Assembly (NCBI GenBank): GCA_030374805.1
Contig: JARGSG010000004.1
Location: 930,001-994,000 of the forward strand
DNA from: Gracilaria gracilis
Taxonomy: Eukaryota > Rhodophyta > Florideophyceae > Gracilariales > Gracilariaceae
Direction: 5' to 3'
Length of the DNA stretch: 64,000 bases
The notes below the pieces were generated by a model that was given only the letters and a program-made list of their open reading frames with translations, was not told where the DNA came from and did no database searches. Positions 1-9,800 of this stretch are shown piece after piece (positions within the stretch are counted from its first letter, which is position 1; every line of letters starts with the position of its first letter). Made by a program: the position numbers and the translations under genes.

Positions 1-946
1 CAGTGTTGACCGACCTGAAAAAGTCGTCAGATCAGCAGTGGAAGCGCGATAGGTGCTACGCAGCTAGCGTTGTAGCGCTCAACTGGGAAATACAACCCTT
101 GCAGGTTTGAATGCAGACTCAACCCATCTGCCACCAACAAACGTAGGTGGCAGAGATACCCTACTTTATAAAGAATTCCAGACTCTCAACAGGAGATCTG
201 GGGGCATCCGCATGCAACGGCGGACTCTCTCTGGTGCCCAATCACTCGCCTTCGTCTATCTTCTTTCTCACAGCGCGAGAGCGCGGCAAATCGAGCCAAG
301 ACGGACCCACAGTACCTTGGTGGGATACTTTGGATCGTTCTGATTGTTCTTGTTGCAAGTGAACAAGTCGGGCCAGGGAGATGGGTTCATGAGTGTGCAA
401 TTCCAAGCTTACTTGAAGGGAAACAAGTTTAAAGAATCTGGCTCTTGCAAAAGATCGTATCTTAGGCGTTTATGGGAGAGCATCAAACAGATATTCCAGT
501 GCTCAAAGCAGATCCATAGAAAGGGCAAGTGGGACTTTTCATGGTTTCCGTGGACCATCAATTGGAGAAGAGCTTTGTACTACAGATGAAACATGGTAGA
601 AACGAAAATATTAGCGGTTATCTATGTGCTAGTGAACCCGGCAAAGATATTGTTGGTCAATGCATTGATGGTTATGTTTATTGCTGGATTGTGCTACGTA
701 GTGCGGTATCGCAAGCAGTTGCACATCAAAAAGGCCTTGAAGGCACACCTACGGGTGGAAGCATAATGTTCTTTGCATTTGAATTGAGTATGCTGCCTAC
801 AATGGTGGTGTATCGGTCTCGTCCAGTGTATCGGTCTTTACTGTCGTAATAACTCACGAAGGTGCAAGACTTACGCATCGGTATCTAGGGACCGCTACAC
901 GGTACTCTCGGTAACCAAGGGTAGATAGCATGGTTGCACCAGCTTT
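1..946. other. Unassigned leading sequence
   Basis: This stretch has only short, overlapping open frames on the plus strand (for example 344-589 and 529-849). They show no domain I recognise and no clear codon structure. I see no repeat shared with the rest of the window. It is probably decayed repetitive or intergenic DNA. Confidence 0.4.
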
Positions 947-1509
947 GTGCTTCGAAAACCCTCAGGTTTTCTACTACTACCGGTACCGTGTACATTTATA
1001 GATGGCATGAAGGCCAACAAGTTCTATTGTGGAACAAGAGATTACCAAAACGACAGAATTGAGCATCGCCTAGCTGGTGCAGGGTTCAAGAAAAAGGCAT
1101 TTAGCTATCACGCACTTCTAAATGCGGATGTTCGCATTTTGTCGAAGAGTTTATACCTCCCAGAGCCCCAATCCAGGCTGAATCAAAGCTTTTGGAAGTA
1201 CGTGCAATTGCGCAAACGCCCTTGAGAAACTCAGGTTGGCTTTCTGTGTTCCTCGCCAACTCTATTGACATGGAAGAGGAAGAAATAGCCGTTTCCAGTC
1301 AGCTAGCTTTTTTTGATGAAGCGAAAGGCGGTGATGCTGTCTTCATCACACAACGACGAGAGGAACGCGATCGGATTTTGAGAAACGTCCCACGATGGCT
1401 GCCACTGCGGAGTAAAGACCAATCAAAAGGCTCAGGGTCGAAAGCGATTACCTTGAAAAACAGGGCCGTATTGAAGATGCTCCTTTTTATCAGCCTCCCA
1501 CGCGTTTGA
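947..1509 (+). pseudogene. Unrecognised decayed coding sequence
   Basis: Two plus-strand frames (947-1225 and 1192-1509) join naturally near 1,195 if one frame change is allowed. The first has basic, Gly/Lys-rich residues (AGAGFKKKAFSYH); the second has an acidic stretch (MEEEEIA) followed by a basic one (TQRREERDRILRN). The composition looks like protein rather than random translation. I recognise no family. A degraded transposon accessory gene is as likely as a host gene remnant. Confidence 0.3.
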
Positions 1510-1939
1510 AAGCCTCTTCATATCACAGAAATTCAGAACACATCCGTTCCCTCCCCCAACCAATTACGTTCATACTTCAGGATAAGGATTCTCTTCATCT
1601 TTCAGTTCATTCCAACCATCAGATTAGTGCAACCCAAAGCGCTCCAGATTGGGGCGAAGGCAGGCCGAAAATGGCTTCGTTGGCGTGGCGCCGTGGGCGG
1701 GGTGATGTAGAGGAAGGTTGAGCAACGGCAAAAGGACATCTCTGCGGCTACGTGGAACTCATATCGACCATGTTTGCAACACGTGCAATGGTCCGGACCA
1801 CTGCAGGACACTATCAGTCATCATAAATATATTTCAAAAAATCGGCCCCTGCCACATGGCCTTGTGCCGGACCCATTTCGATCCCTCCCGTATGCAATTG
1901 GCCACTGTACGCTCCATTACAGGTACGGAATGGTCCAAT

Positions 1940-3290
1940 TTTGATGCTTGTAGGGCACAGCAGCTTTTCTCCACCACTGTCTTCCATAGAGAAGCCACCC
2001 AGGTCCTCAAACAACCACTCGCCCTCGCAAACTTTCACAACACCTTCTTCCACCCCCTGTCCAATACCATTGCATCCGGCGACCCTGCTTTCCTCCACCT
2101 CATGGCCTCCGCTCTCGGCCAAGGAGCTTTTCCCTCCCTAAAAGCCGCCCTCATTCAGTCCTCCTACAACTCATGCATCCGCCCATCTCCCGACACCACC
2201 GGTATTGACTCCTTTACGTGCTCTTCCAAATTTACGTAGTCAAGTCCTTCACCTCCTCAAATTCTCTTCCTATGACCACTTACTACCTTCACATCACATT
2301 CTTCACCATCTCTTTTTTTTTCCATCGCAATTGCATTACTGGAAACTCCATTCTTCTCGGCTACTTGCCAACCTCCTTCCACCCAACCGCGCTTCCGAAA
2401 GCCACGAGAGCATCCCTCAAATCTACTCTCCAATCCCAGGCCAGACCAAAATGGAACTGATTCAGCTCGCCATCTCTAACCTTCTCAACTCTCTGCTCAC
2501 CACTCTCAACGGGTTTCCCTTCCGTGAACCCCATGGCGTTCTCCACCACTGTTACACAATTAATGCCAGCTACTCCGATGAAATTCCGGAAGCGGAGGAC
2601 ATCCTCGTCATCTCCCACGGAACACTCTCCTAAGACCCTCCTCACAGGTGCAGCGTCTCCCCCTCAGACCTCGCTCTACACAATCCATACCCTTCCCTCC
2701 GAAACCAGAAACAGACCCACGCCGCACGCAAATCACACTCCACTCTCCCGAATCCAGGACCAGACCAATGCCGCACGCAAATCCCAATCCACTCTCCTCC
2801 GAGAATCTCGAAACATTCTCCTTGGCCGCAAGCAATGAGTATTCTGCAAGACAAAGGAAATATCCCTGCAAGCCCTCCACTCCCTCTCCCTCGCAAATTA
2901 CTCCTCCATCTCCCAATCTTATTCTCTTCTCAACATCACGGCGCTCCTCTCTCCTTACAACATTTTCCCTTTAAACCACTCCACAACTTCCACCTCGGCG
3001 TTTCCGAATTCATCATGCTCGCCGCCGTCGAAAAACTCCGAACACCACCCACCCAGTTCCTCTCTCTACCCACTCCACCTGCGAGGAAGTAAGTCCTTGG
3101 TTTGGAATCCTCCGATCATCTTCGATCCTCGGCTTCGGTCAAATTCTCCGTCACAACTACCGCGCTTCTTCCTTCACTTCTCGGTTACATCGGCGCTTTC
3201 ACCGATTCTACCTGACGAGTTTCTATCGATACCAAATCGCCAAGCCCTACTTTCCCCCCTGCCATATAGCCCCGATTAGCAATTAGTTTC
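1940..3290 (+). mobile_element. Plavaka-like (CMC) DNA transposon, internally deleted copy
   Basis: This pyrimidine-rich segment is a diverged copy of the transposon at 52.3-55.6 kb, in the same orientation. Matching blocks include the protein segments QQLFSTT, VLKQ.LALA.FHNTFFHP and TGIDSF (about 1,950-2,220), KMELIQLAISNL and GFPFR (about 2,450-2,530), and IPEA.DILVISHGT (about 2,580-2,630). Homology then runs to about 3,060, where it jumps to sequence matching about 55,395 onward (GAFTDS). Roughly 1.3 kb of the transposase middle and C-terminus is therefore missing. The frame is broken several times, so the copy cannot make transposase. It looks like a non-autonomous deletion derivative that later decayed. 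Confidence 0.72.
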
Positions 3291-4302
3291 AGTTTCACAA
3301 ACCTTTCACTACCACTCAATGAGTACTCACTAGCATCGAAATCACACAAAGTGCCCCAGTTAACATAACTGGGAAAGAAAGACCAAGATCTTCGAACGTA
3401 CCTCGTGTGTTGCTCCGTCCGGTCAACAGAACAAGTACGGATCATCCACCCCACCCATACGGTGCGCAGAGATATATTCATGTTCTGTAACGAGCAAGAG
3501 ACCCACGCGCTTGCTGCGGCAGAAAAAGAACATATCCCGTGAAACCGTAACGGGGTGGTAAGGAGCGTTCCGCTTACCGTGGAATTCCGCGGAAGGGCAG
3601 GAGTGCTTAAATACGCGCTACAAAACATAAGAGACGTGTACCATGTAACGTGGCCAGAGGTCCTCCATACACGTGGACATTTTTACAAGGTACGGAAGTG
3701 AATTCTTTCTGTACAGTGGAGCGGGGTGCAGTGGCGACTCATCGGGGTCCCGATTGAGCTTAACCCCACCCTAGTATGCTGTCCAGGCCAAATAGGTAAA
3801 TGTTTTTGGCTTGCCACGAGGAGCCGACAGTGGACCGGGGGGAACTGGCGCTTAATCTATATATATCTCACGCTATCAATACGTGTACTATCTATAGCAA
3901 AGGGCTGCCAGAAATGACATGTTAGCTTAATTGCGTGACAATATTATTACTCTATTCACACTCCATTGCTACCCAAAAGAACACTCAGATCCTATCTAAT
4001 ATCATGAGATGGTGTACAATAAGTAAAGAACAACCTGGGATGTGTAATGAACACAAAAAGTGTTTTATGAAGAAGGGAAACCCAAAGCTACAGACCAGGT
4101 TCTCGAATTCGCATGGGTCTCATTTTGGTTCATAGACTTTCCATTGTTATCAAATTAGTCTGCAGGAATCTCAAAGTCCTTCCAATAGACCCGAAACACC
4201 TTAATCGTGTGGCTAATCTTGCGTGCCATCGCTTCTTTTAATAGAGCGCAAAGCTGATCAGATTCTCCAACCATAGAAATAAGAAAGCCGACAGCAAGGT
4301 TT
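3291..4302. other. Intergenic sequence with degenerate hairpin remnant
   Basis: I see no supportable gene. A weak relic of the hairpin repeat family described at 4.3-5.6 kb lies near 3,715-3,785: a CAGTGGCGACTCATCGG-like left half, and a partial right half ending in CTGTCC. The remainder is unremarkable. Confidence 0.4.
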
Positions 4303-5616
4303 GACAGCGGACCAAAGTGAAGTTGCGCTTCATAGGTACACCGATGAAACGCTATACCGCTCCGGTCCGCTGTTCATGTGCAAATAGAATTGGTAGTTTT
4401 TGTAGGTCTGCGCCACTGGACAGCGAACCGAGGTAGAGTGGTGCTTCATCGTTGCACTGATGAAGAGGTACACAATTATGCTCCGCTTCACACACGCATT
4501 TGGTGTCGAATCTAAGCTGCATTGAGATCCGCGATGTACTGGCCTTGAATGTTAATTGTGAAATGTGAGGAGATCTGCTCTACTTCGACCTGTTTTGTTT
4601 GGCGTACGTCCTTGCATATGCACTTCAGGTAGTGCCAATAAACTTTTCTGGGGTGCCTGGAATCCCTCGAAACTCGTCCACGACCGCGGTCTACACAGTG
4701 GGCCGGACAGCGGTCCGGGGTGGAGTGACGCTTCATCACGGCCGTGATGAAGCGCCACTGCACATCGGACCGCTGTCCAAAAAATTACAATTTTTTTTGC
4801 AATGCAGACCCAGTCGGTCCTACAACACTGCATCCGGGGCGCGCGTGGTACTGCTACTGTGCCCCGCATGCGTAGCACCTCTCGAGTGGCGGGCGCGTAC
4901 AACTGCTTTTCGTTGTCGTCTATGAGAATCTGCGTGGCAGCCTTTGCAGTTGTGGATGGGCCGCTGGAAAGGAACCATGCTCAAGCGGCACTTCATCGAT
5001 GCACTGTTGAAACCTCATTTCAGTCCGTCATCTACGCGCCGTGGACAGCGGTCAAAGTGAAGTCGGGCCCCATCGATGCCTTGATGAAGCGCTGCTCGAC
5101 CTCGTTCAGCTACCCAGACACCCTGGGTGGGATAATAATAAGTATTTCTATGTTGCTTAAAAACTGGTACGGGATTTTATGCTATACATGGTAGTACCAT
5201 TGTGTAACCATGTAACTAATCCGTCAGTACCTTGGAAATTGAGATAGAAAACGACTAGAGATTAAACGGGGTAGTCCGTAGAACTACCATATTTAGTTTT
5301 ATGGGATGTAGAGTTCCTGATATAGAATTCATCTTCTACCAGAACAATGGGGGTCCATAGTGTCCTCCAGCTTCATCGGCTACGGCGCGTGGACCGCCGT
5401 CCGAGGTGTCGTCCAGCTTCATCGGCCATGGCACATGGACAGCGGTCCGGGAAGGAGTGTCGCTTCATCAGGGCACTGATGAGGCGCCACTCCACCCCAG
5501 ACCGCTGCCCGAAAAAATAAATTTTTAGAGCCCATGCGCCGTGGACAGCGGTCAAGGTTGGAGTGGCGCTTCATCAGGGCACTGATGAAGCGCCACTCCA
5601 CTCCGTTCCGCTGTCC
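4303..5616. repeat. Left cluster of ~72-nt hairpin repeats
   Basis: At least four nearly complete hairpins lie at 4,303-4,374, 4,705-4,778, 5,437-5,510 and 5,543-5,616. Degenerate or half copies start at about 4,418 and 5,043. The unit has two arms of 34 nt: the left begins GGACAGCGGTCCGGGG and ends GCGCTTCATCA, the right is its reverse complement, and they are separated by about 6 nt. A related half unit (GGTGTCGTCCAGCTTCATCGG) lies between copies, for example near 5,403-5,425. Frames called in this region on both strands (MEWRFISALMKRHS and similar) are by-products of the palindrome and are not genes. The same family recurs at 62.0-63.7 kb and nowhere else in the window. Confidence 0.85.
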
Positions 5617-5933
5617 TTGCGCCTACTTAACGGACGCAATTCAATTATTTTTTCCTTCAAAATTGGTTGCCTTTATTCTAAAGCTACACGTACGTAGTAG
5701 TTATGAAGATCATGTAACTTTCTAAATAAAGCGAAAGTGAATTATAAAACGTGAAATACGAAACCACTTGAGTTCAAACCTATATTGAGCAGACGCATTG
5801 TTCGGTCAAGAAGTGAAGGCCACGAACGTGATTGAGAAAGGTACGTCCATTATACGTTCTCGCGAGCATTCTCGACGGTCGTAACCCACGTTTCGAATTG
5901 TTTGAACCTTTTGTATCCAACATTGCGTCTCTG
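5617..5933 (+). repeat. Left copy of ~310-bp dispersed promoter-like block
   Basis: This block begins right after the last hairpin, around the shared string CTTAACGGACGCAATTCA. It is about 85-90% identical by eye to 63,693-64,000, in direct orientation. Both copies carry AAATACG.AACC.CTTGAGTTCAA, AACGTGATTGAGAA and CGAATTGTTTGAACC at the same spacing. In this copy it leads into a TATA box and a short gene, so it may be the 5' flank of an element. The downstream side of the other copy falls outside the window. Confidence 0.85.
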
Positions 5934-5934
5934 A

Positions 5935-5944
5935 ACTATAAAAG
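5935..5944 (+). promoter_or_regulatory. Probable TATA box
   Basis: The sequence CTATAAAAGA lies immediately downstream of the dispersed ~310-bp block and about 130 nt before the ATG of the beta-helix-fold gene at 6,069. It is the clearest core promoter motif I can see in the window. No initiator or transcript evidence is available. Confidence 0.45.
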
Positions 5945-6068
5945 AAGGAGGGAGTCAGCACGATCGAAGAGGAACAGCGAGGCGTCAGAAATAGACGAAT
6001 AAGGAGAAGAACAACGGGGAGATTCCGGGATTCTTTATGATGGCCTCCGGGGGGAGCTCTTTTATGAT

Positions 6069-6536
6069 ATGGTATGTGAGAGGTCACATAATATGTATGT
6101 GACGGATGACAAGAGTTTGAAGAGGCTGTCTCTTACGATGGTTGTGAAGAAGTTCAGGGTTCCACCGTACTGCATGTTTATTGGAAGGGGAGATGTGTTT
6201 CATGCCGGGGCTGGGTACATGGATGCGCTGGTGAAGGAGAATTGTCTACGGTATCACATATACTTTGTGCCCAAAGGATATACGCTCCCTGATGCGGTCT
6301 ACAGGCAGCCTGCTTTTCGGCACAAATTCTTAGATGAGAAATTTGGGCTCGCGAAAGACCCGAACGACCAGTTGGACGAGGAGGAAATTTGTGTGAGCAA
6401 CTTTGAAATGGAGGAAGAGAAAGTTGGAGAGGAGGATTACGAAGAGGAAGATGACGAGGTACAAGGCAATAAGGCTGGTAACATGGATGGTGACTACGAG
6501 GAGGGACCGATGATAATGAATTATGAGGAGGAATAG
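6069..6536 (+). CDS. Cupin/2OG-oxygenase-fold protein, C-terminal part
   Basis: The 155-residue product contains GDVFHAGAGY followed about 10 residues later by RYHIYFVPKGY. This matches the C-terminal strands of double-stranded-beta-helix 2OG-Fe(II) oxygenases, where the His binds metal and the Arg binds 2-oxoglutarate. It ends in a long acidic tail (MEEEKVGEEDYEEEDDEV). The usual HxD metal pair in the N-terminal half is not visible, so either the protein is truncated at the front or an upstream exon is missed; the frame stays open back to 6,003 without another Met. The first ATG after the TATA box (6,036) is in another frame. Such domains are often carried by mobile elements. The substrate is unknown and enzymatic activity is doubtful. 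Confidence 0.5.
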   Translation: MVCERSHNMYVTDDKSLKRLSLTMVVKKFRVPPYCMFIGRGDVFHAGAGYMDALVKENCLRYHIYFVPKGYTLPDAVYRQPAFRHKFLDEKFGLAKDPNDQLDEEEICVSNFEMEEEKVGEEDYEEEDDEVQGNKAGNMDGDYEEGPMIMNYEEE

Positions 6537-6738
6537 ATATAACATGTAGGGCGCGTAGTGTTCTGTGTGTGAGAGTTAGGTGACTTCACTGGGAATGATA
6601 AATGAACGAATGTTTCGATGTGATGTGAGCATAAAAGGATTGTTGAAGAAAGAAAATGAGTTACAAAACGTGGGATAAGGAGAGAAAGTATTGTGCGAAG
6701 ATATTTTTTTACAAGAAGAGAGCAAAGATGTACTGGTA

Positions 6739-7029
6739 CTAAAAGAGAATGTCATTTCTAAGAACATTGACATAGTTGGTGTGAAAAGGGGCACGGTCAG
6801 GCAACCCCGCTCTCTTGGTATCCTCGGAGGAAAGGTAGAAGTAAGAATTTCTGAATTCGTACTCAGAGAATGAAGCGGGGAAGAAGGTAAGATTGCTTCC
6901 GTAGACGAGGAGGGATTGCACTGTGGAGGGGGTATTGTAGGATATACCTGTCTTGGAGGAGACTATGCCCAGGGGTTCCTTCATTATCGTTGAGACTATG
7001 GTATTGTAGTGGGTGGCCACGTCATGCAT
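6739..7029 (-). pseudogene. Unrecognised minus-strand coding remnant A
   Basis: The 96-residue frame (MHDVATHYNTIVSTIMKEPLG...) has protein-like composition, with Ser/Thr/Tyr-rich beta-type sequence. I recognise no family. It lies next to a second minus-strand frame (7,173-7,571) in a different phase, and both may come from one decayed gene. The gene opposite (6,069) is on the plus strand. Confidence 0.3.
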
Positions 7030-7172
7030 GGTAATGAAGTCGTGGGAGGAACCAACCAGGTTAAATGAAGAGATCCAGACAAGCTTTTTGTAGTATGATT
7101 TAGAAAAGGCTCTTCGTCAACGATATTGCAAGTGAGATCTGCGTTAAAAAAGCGCTGTGCTAGTGCAAAAGC

Positions 7173-7571
7173 TCATTTTCCGGTGACAGTTGTGAGGCCG
7201 TTGGGAGTAAGAGGGGTGACGCCATCCTGTGGAGGTGCGCCGAGAGTGGGTACGGCGATGTAAAGAACTGCTCGTGTGGTGTGATGAAGACCATTTTTTG
7301 AGAGAGTGGGAAGAATGTGGCCGTTCGGAATGAAGACCAAGTTTTTTCTACGAGATGTAGGGCATAAGCGAATTACTGTTTCCAACAAGTTGGTCCTGCC
7401 GTCGAAGAAAATGGGACCTTGCGGAATGCTGTGTACGGCTACGAAATCTTGGAGTGAAAGAATGGTATTTTGAAGAGTTCCGTGGTCGTAACGCATGGAG
7501 CCAATGCGGTCTCCGCATACAACACTAGCTGGGGTGTGGGAGAAACGGTGAGAAGAGTAAGGCGAGCTCAT
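7173..7571 (-). pseudogene. Unrecognised minus-strand coding remnant B
   Basis: The 132-residue frame includes LQDFVAVHSIPQGPIFFDGRT and VLYIAVPTLGAPPQDGVTPL. It is rich in Pro, Thr and hydrophobic beta-strand-like segments. It reads like part of a real structural or enzymatic domain, but I cannot name the family. It lies between the beta-helix-fold gene and the coiled-coil gene and may belong to the same element. Confidence 0.35.
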
Positions 7572-8120
7572 TATGTCGAATTTGTTGGATGCTGTGAGGA
7601 GATATTGTGCTACAGGAGAAGCAGGGGGAGAGGCTTAAGTAGAGAACGACGTTGCCGATGTATATATCGATAAAGTGGTTTCAAAGGAAAAGATAGTTTT
7701 AATGACTAAGTAGTTGAAAGAATGAAGTAGGTGGGTATCAAGGGATTAGGACTGATGAATGTGTTTATGAAAAGATATGTATCGAAATGAAGTATAAAGG
7801 AGAAGACGTTATGGTAAGGAGTTAAGAAACGGGCGCTATGGAGAGCTTTTGTGGGATGGTACTGAAAGGAAAAAACGAAAATATGGAAATATCTGGGGGA
7901 AATGGAGTTTTTAGGGACTGGCGGGAAATTGAGGTATAGAAAATTGTGATACAAATAGGCCTGCGAGGTAGAGGGGTGTGTGGCCACGAGTGTAATGGCT
8001 GTGATCAGTGGTGGGAAGGACGAGAGTTGTTGTGAGTCGCTCAGGTCTGTTCAATTCATTTATCGCAGGACGCCGTCTTTTCTCGGGATGTCGAATGGAT
8101 AAGTTGGTTACGAGGAGCTA
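7572..8120. other. No gene seen
   Basis: Only short frames occur here, none with domain signals. The plus strand is purine-rich, continuous with the coiled-coil gene that follows. Confidence 0.35.
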
Positions 8121-9011
8121 ATGGCTCTGCTGCATAGAACGAAAGTGCCAGAGACGCCGCCGCGGAAGGAAAAAGGGGGTACTGAAGGGAGGTTTGTGTG
8201 AGGCAGATGGTTTGAAATGGGAATGGGGGAGGAGGACCGGAGAGAAGGTTTATGGGGGAGATGGAGGAACGGGTGAGGAAGCTTGGGGGGAGTTTGAAAG
8301 AGCATTTGGACGACCTGCTGTTGGAGATTGTGGCAGAGATGGGGGGGTGGTGCTGAGTTTGTCGGAGGTTGGTTTGCCAATGGAATTGATTTCGACGATT
8401 CGGAAGAGGATGAAGTTGACTGGGGTGGGGCTGTAGGACAAGTGAATGGGATGTTGGAGTGCGTGGGGAGGGAGCCGGGGAGGCTGTGGAGGGAGAACAT
8501 GGGGCTGAAGGGTAGGGTTGAAGTGTTAGAGCAGCAAGTAAGACAGGTGGAGAAGGCGGGCAAATTGATGTTGGAGTTGAAGAAAATGGTGAGGGGAGGG
8601 GGAGTAGGGGTGGGAGAGGGAGCAGGCAAAGGGTCGCCGGTGTCGCCTGGTTCTCGGGGTTGGCGGGGGGGTGTGAGGGAGAGGGGGGGAGAAGAGAAGG
8701 GAGGAGAAGGTATGGGGAGTCGACTGAAGAAGAGGAGGAAGGGTGGGATGATGGTGGACGAGGATGGGAAGGTGTTTGTGCCGCCGCAGCTGCCGGGTTG
8801 GGCGCCGTTGGTGGGGTTTGGGAGTGCGGAGGCGGCTACGAGCACGGCGGAGCGTATATTGGAGGAGCAGGGGAAGGAGAGGCTGGGAGGGATTGGAAGC
8901 CGCTTTGGGGCTAGGAGTATGTACCAGAATGGGGAGAGTTGTTCGTTGGAATTCTTTAACTTGACATTTAGGGAATCTAAGACTCAGGATCCGAATGCCG
9001 AGTTGGAATAA
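8121..9011 (+). pseudogene. Coiled-coil protein gene, frame-broken
   Basis: A start at 8,121 (MALLHRTKVPETPPRKEKGG) is followed by a coiled-coil segment at about 8,252-8,350 (MEERVRKLGGSLKEHLDDL) in another phase. The long frame 8,328-9,011 then has an acidic patch (DFDDSEEDEVDW), a second coiled coil (LKGRVEVLEQQVRQVEKAGK), a Gly/Arg linker and a conserved-looking tail (VFVPPQLPGWAPLVGFG). At least two phase changes separate these blocks. The strong purine bias makes long antisense frames (8,108-8,845 and 8,526-9,110), which I regard as shadows. The function is unknown; multimerisation through the coiled coils is the only safe inference. It may be an accessory gene of the element that starts near 5.6 kb. 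Confidence 0.45.
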
Positions 9012-9800
9012 ACCAGCGCTGGTGACCTCAGAGTAAATTTTTAGAGTGATTTTGATTACTGCGACGAATTTGAGGTAACGGGAATTGGCGCACGAACTGC
9101 AAAGTAGCATACAACTTCAACAAATGGAGTTCAAACTGCGGCACGGGGAAATGCGATTTCCAAAAATTTTTTTTTGCCTTGCCAACTAGCGCCATCTGCG
9201 AAATTGCTAGTTTTCTCGGACTTTTATTTTCATAACTAGCGATCTAGCATACTAAACTAGCATTCCGAGAACACCGACGTTCCATCCCCCGCTCTGGCGG
9301 ATTCCTTTTCTCTTTTCCTACTTCCGTCGACTCGTGCCTCTCTCGAGGACACCTTTACCCACACAAGTGGTGCCAACTCCGATCCTTGCTCAACTCTCTA
9401 CGCCCGTCGTGACGGCTTGGCCTCGGCTTACACCCGACTTCGTCGTGCCTTGCCAGAGAGGCTCTGTCTGCTGACTACCCTCCCACGGAGGAAGATCTCC
9501 GACGTCTTCGTTGTGTCTTTCCGCCTCTGGCGTTGCACTACAATAACGTAAAATGGAAAGTACTAGCAATGCTCTATGACCTTTTTTACTCAGTAGTAAT
9601 CAATGTATGTAGTGATATATTGCACATGCCGATAAGTCTGGAAAAACGACCAAGTACCAGAACATTCCCCAAGAGGGCGTTGCACATTTCATTTTACTCC
9701 ATAGCCAAGAGCGCGACGTTTTTGCGAGCGCCTGGATGGCGGAAAATGACTATAAGTTACGCACTCTTCCGGCTTGCCGGTCATCTTCTCTGACTCAGAA
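9012..9800. other. No gene seen; CTAG-rich motif cluster
   Basis: Between about 9,180 and 9,275 the strings CTAGTTT and AACTAG recur in both orientations, resembling a similar cluster at 51,895-52,095. The sequence after 9,280 is pyrimidine-rich but has no frame I can support. Confidence 0.35.

Noticed and set aside
5373-5616. Short genes on both strands encoding MEWRFISALMKRHS-like peptides (also at 63.2-63.7 kb)
   Set aside because: Both strands give the same peptide because the DNA is palindromic; there is no start context or domain.
4303-5616. A CRISPR array, because of regularly repeated units
   Set aside because: The units are long palindromes with irregular spacing, no unique spacers of constant length and no cas genes, in eukaryotic DNA.
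8108-9110. Two long minus-strand genes (Ser/Pro/His-rich)
   Set aside because: They are antisense to the purine-rich coiled-coil gene; the plus-strand frames have clear heptad patterns.
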